Shown here: positions 15,187-17,774 of the stretch, in pieces
Layout of the letters: each line of letters opens with the position of its first letter
Position numbering within the stretch: position 1 is the stretch's first letter
Source: an uncultured Dysgonomonas sp.
GTDB lineage: Bacteria; Bacteroidota; Bacteroidia; Bacteroidales; Dysgonomonadaceae
Assembly (NCBI RefSeq): GCF_934668725.1
Contig: NZ_CAKUOF010000029.1
Coordinates: 1 to 17,774, forward strand
DNA: 17,774 bases
Reading direction: 5' to 3'
The notes under the pieces: generated by a model
Seen by the model: the letters and a program-made list of their open reading frames with translations, nothing else
What the model was told of the DNA's origin: nothing
Databases searched by the model: none
Position numbers and translations under genes: made by a program

Positions 15187-17774
15187 ATGTCAGAAGAAAA
15201 AAATATACTCATAAAAGGAGCAAGAGTCAATAACCTCAAAAATATTGATGTCGAAATTCCCCGCAATAAATTTGTTGTTATCACAGGATTATCGGGATCT
15301 GGTAAATCCTCTTTAGCTTTCGACACTTTATATGCCGAAGGACAGAGGCGTTACGTGGAAAGTTTATCATCCTATGCCCGTCAATTTTTGGGCAGGATGA
15401 ACAAGCCCGAGTGCGATTATATCAAAGGAATTCCGCCTGCTATAGCTATCGAGCAAAAAGTAAGCTCACGTAATCCACGTTCGACTGTCGGAACATCTAC
15501 CGAGATATACGAATACCTCCGTTTGTTGTTTGCCCGTATAGGAAAAACCATATCGCCTATTTCCGGAGAAATTGTGAAGAAGCACCAGGTAAAAGATATT
15601 ACCGATAAGATGCTTACTTATCCTGAAGGTACCCGCTTGGTTGTTCTTTCAAAAATTATCTTACGTGAAAACCGTACTCTGGCAGAACAATTGGATATTC
15701 TTCAAAAAGAGGGATTTTCCCGAGTAGAATCTAAAGGAGAGTTTATTCGGATAGATGAATTGCTTAAATCAAAAGAAGTTCTCGATCCCTCTCAGGTTTT
15801 ACTGGTGATAGACCGTCTGTCTACATCGGCGGATAAGGCAACATTAAACCGATTCTCGGAATCGGTCGAAACAGCCTTTTTTGAAGGTGAAGGAGAATGT
15901 ATTATCCGATATTATACGGAATCGGGAATAGAAAGTTACGATTACTCGAAACGCTTCGAAGCAGATGGTATCCAGTTCGAAGAGCCAACCGATATGATGT
16001 TCAGTTTCAACAGTCCTGTAGGAGCATGTCCTCATTGCGAAGGCTTCGGATTGGTACTTGGGATTGACGAAGACCTCGTTATTCCTAATAAAGGACTATC
16101 GGTATATGACGATGCTGTTTTCTGCTGGAAAGGCGAAAAGATGAGCGAGTGGAAAAACGAATTTATACATTCAACGGCGAGCCGTGATTTTCCCATTCAT
16201 CGCCCTTATTTTAAACTGACCGAAAAAGAGAAAGATTTACTTTGGCATGGAGCACCCGGTGTAATGGGTATCGATGCATTCTTTAAGATGCTCGAAGAGA
16301 ATCAGTATAAGATACAATATCGGGTTATGCTTGCCCGTTATCGGGGAAAAACGACTTGTCCGACCTGTAAAGGTTCTCGATTGAAGCCTCAGGCTATATA
16401 TGTGAAAATCGGAGGACGTTCTATTGCCGATTTAGTTCTTATGCCCGTGTCTGAATTAAAAATATTTTTCGATCAATTGGAACTGGACGAAACAGATGCA
16501 GCAGTAGGAAAACGTTTACTTACCGAAATTCGTAATCGTATACAATTCCTTCTGAATGTAGGTTTAGGATATTTGACACTTAACCGTCTGTCTAACTCCT
16601 TGTCGGGAGGAGAAAGTCAACGTATCAATTTGGCAACCTCTCTGGGAAGTAGTTTAGTAGGGTCGTTGTATATATTGGATGAACCCAGTATCGGATTACA
16701 CTCCAGAGATACCGATTTGTTGATAAAAGTTTTGCGCGATTTGCAGGAATTGGGAAATACGGTTGTAGTAGTAGAACATGATGAAGAAATAATCCGTGCA
16801 GCCGATTATATTATAGATATCGGTCCTCAGGCAGGGCGATTAGGTGGAGAGCTTGTTTATCAAGGCTCATTAGCTAATCTGGATAAAAATAGCAACAGTC
16901 ATACGGTACGTTATCTCAATGGAGAAGAAACTATAGCTGTACCTGCTAAAACACGTAAATGGAATAATTATATTGAGATAAAGGGTGCAAGACAAAACAA
17001 CCTGCAAAACATAGATGTAAAGTTCCCTCTGAATGTGATGACTGTAGTAACGGGAGTCAGCGGATCGGGAAAATCTTCACTGGTTTGTGATGTATTCTAC
17101 AATGCACTTCAAAAACATTATAAGGGATCGAGTGATCGTATCGTTCAGTTTAACGAGCTGGTAGGTGATCTGAAGATGATTAAGAATATCGAAATGGTTG
17201 ACCAGAACCCTATTGGTCGTTCGTCACGATCCAATCCGGTTACTTATATCAAAGCATACGATGAGATAAGAAAACTATTTGCCGATCAGCAATTGTCGAA
17301 ACAAATGAGCTTTACACCTGCTTTCTTCTCATTTAATGTCGAAGGAGGCAGATGCGAAGAGTGTAAAGGAGATGGTAAAACTACCATCGAGATGCAATTT
17401 ATGGCAGATATTACACTCGAGTGTGAAGCATGTAAAGGAAAACGCTTTAAATCTGAAATACTCGAAGTTGAATACCGTGGCTCCAGCATCTACGATGTAT
17501 TGGAGATGACCGTAGATCAAGCCATAGAATTCTTTGAAGAAGGTAAAGGTAGTGCCGAGAAAAAAATCGTAAAACGTCTTAAAACGCTTCAGGAAGTAGG
17601 ATTGGGATACATAAAGATGGGGCAGGCTTCCTCTACACTTTCGGGTGGAGAAAACCAACGGGTAAAACTGGCTTCGTATCTGGGTGAAGAGAAAACCGAG
17701 CCGACTCTGTTTATTTTCGATGAGCCTACAACAGGGCTTCACTTTCACGACGTAAAAACTTTATTGAAAGCATT
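15187..17774 (+). CDS. uvrA: Excinuclease ABC subunit A (3'-truncated by window)
   Basis: The first 862 codons of UvrA, the damage-recognition ATPase of nucleotide excision repair. It is open to the window edge; about 70-90 residues are missing. ATPase 1: Walker A GLSGSGKSS (34-42), signature LSGGE (472-476), Walker B ILDEPS with Asp498. ATPase 2: Walker A GVSGSGKSS (623-631), signature LSGGE (818-822), Walker B with Asp845 (FDEPTTGLH). The damage-binding region has ACPHC (280-284), a middle TCPTCKGSRL, and a complete distal zinc module (CEEC about 40 residues before CEAC in 17350-17440). The proximal zinc module is odd: where E. coli has its first CxxC this protein has F-E-A-D-G-I (257-262), so only two of four cysteines remain. 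The start MSEEKNILIKGAR is normal for the family. Confidence 0.97.
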   Translation, partial: MSEEKNILIKGARVNNLKNIDVEIPRNKFVVITGLSGSGKSSLAFDTLYAEGQRRYVESLSSYARQFLGRMNKPECDYIKGIPPAIAIEQKVSSRNPRSTVGTSTEIYEYLRLLFARIGKTISPISGEIVKKHQVKDITDKMLTYPEGTRLVVLSKIILRENRTLAEQLDILQKEGFSRVESKGEFIRIDELLKSKEVLDPSQVLLVIDRLSTSADKATLNRFSESVETAFFEGEGECIIRYYTESGIESYDYSKRFEADGIQFEEPTDMMFSFNSPVGACPHCEGFGLVLGIDEDLVIPNKGLSVYDDAVFCWKGEKMSEWKNEFIHSTASRDFPIHRPYFKLTEKEKDLLWHGAPGVMGIDAFFKMLEENQYKIQYRVMLARYRGKTTCPTCKGSRLKPQAIYVKIGGRSIADLVLMPVSELKIFFDQLELDETDAAVGKRLLTEIRNRIQFLLNVGLGYLTLNRLSNSLSGGESQRINLATSLGSSLVGSLYILDEPSIGLHSRDTDLLIKVLRDLQELGNTVVVVEHDEEIIRAADYIIDIGPQAGRLGGELVYQGSLANLDKNSNSHTVRYLNGEETIAVPAKTRKWNNYIEIKGARQNNLQNIDVKFPLNVMTVVTGVSGSGKSSLVCDVFYNALQKHYKGSSDRIVQFNELVGDLKMIKNIEMVDQNPIGRSSRSNPVTYIKAYDEIRKLFADQQLSKQMSFTPAFFSFNVEGGRCEECKGDGKTTIEMQFMADITLECEACKGKRFKSEILEVEYRGSSIYDVLEMTVDQAIEFFEEGKGSAEKKIVKRLKTLQEVGLGYIKMGQASSTLSGGENQRVKLASYLGEEKTEPTLFIFDEPTTGLHFHDVKTLLKA

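Overview
This window looks like a chromosomal segment of a low-GC Bacteroidales bacterium. A Dysgonomonas-like organism is my best guess, but the genus is only an impression. The grounds are: several gene starts preceded by the Bacteroidetes -7 box TAnnTTTG (often with TTG or TTTC 18 bases upstream); weak or absent Shine-Dalgarno sequences; and family variants typical of the phylum (AsnA, SUI1, an AddA-like helicase-nuclease, a DUF2156 protein, UvrA). Most of it is ordinary core genome. I see no insertion sequence, prophage, CRISPR array, tRNA or rRNA.

Layout, left to right. 1-108: possible tail of an upstream gene. 109-1707: ABC-F ATPase. 1845-2753: EamA/DMT transporter. 2964-4351: a two-gene unit, a YiaA-like membrane protein overlapping by 4 bases with a membrane-anchored alpha/beta hydrolase, closed by a strong terminator at 4378-4402. 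4448-6277: a FabK/nitronate-monooxygenase-like flavoprotein, then a YycJ/WalJ-type metallo-beta-lactamase-fold hydrolase. 6278-6897: a 620-base region without a confident gene but rich in signals. 6898-7659: a secreted protein with a C1q-like C-terminal domain. 7729-9501 (minus strand): a DUF2156 acyl/aminoacyl-transferase-like protein followed by an Eis-like GNAT acetyltransferase. 9762-13350: SUI1/YciH factor overlapping an AddA/RecB-like helicase-nuclease. 13627-14664: asnA. 14747-14989 (minus): GlsB/YeaQ/YmgE small membrane protein. 15187 to the window end: uvrA, cut off by the window edge.

The most interesting part is 6388-6898. An AT-rich terminator hairpin overlaps a good promoter (TTG 6408-6410, 18 bases, TATATTTG 6429-6436). 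An ATG at 6466 follows, opening a short frame that runs into a perfect (AG)16 tract (6549-6580) and stops at 6586-6588. On the far side of the tract a different frame stays open to a TAA at 6890-6892, five bases before the ATG of the C1q-like gene. Gain of one AG unit, or loss of two, would join the two frames into 142 codons that cross a terminator-like hairpin at 6816-6855. This is the geometry of a slippage-controlled leader acting on an attenuator in front of a surface protein gene. The geometry is read directly from the sequence; the function is inference, and the downstream frame's amino-acid composition looks non-coding.

DNA repair is represented by the AddA-like protein and UvrA. Translation-related genes are ABC-F and SUI1. 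Other genes concern the envelope or surface (YiaA-like, hydrolase, C1q-like, GlsB, possibly DUF2156/GNAT). No single pathway ties the window together.
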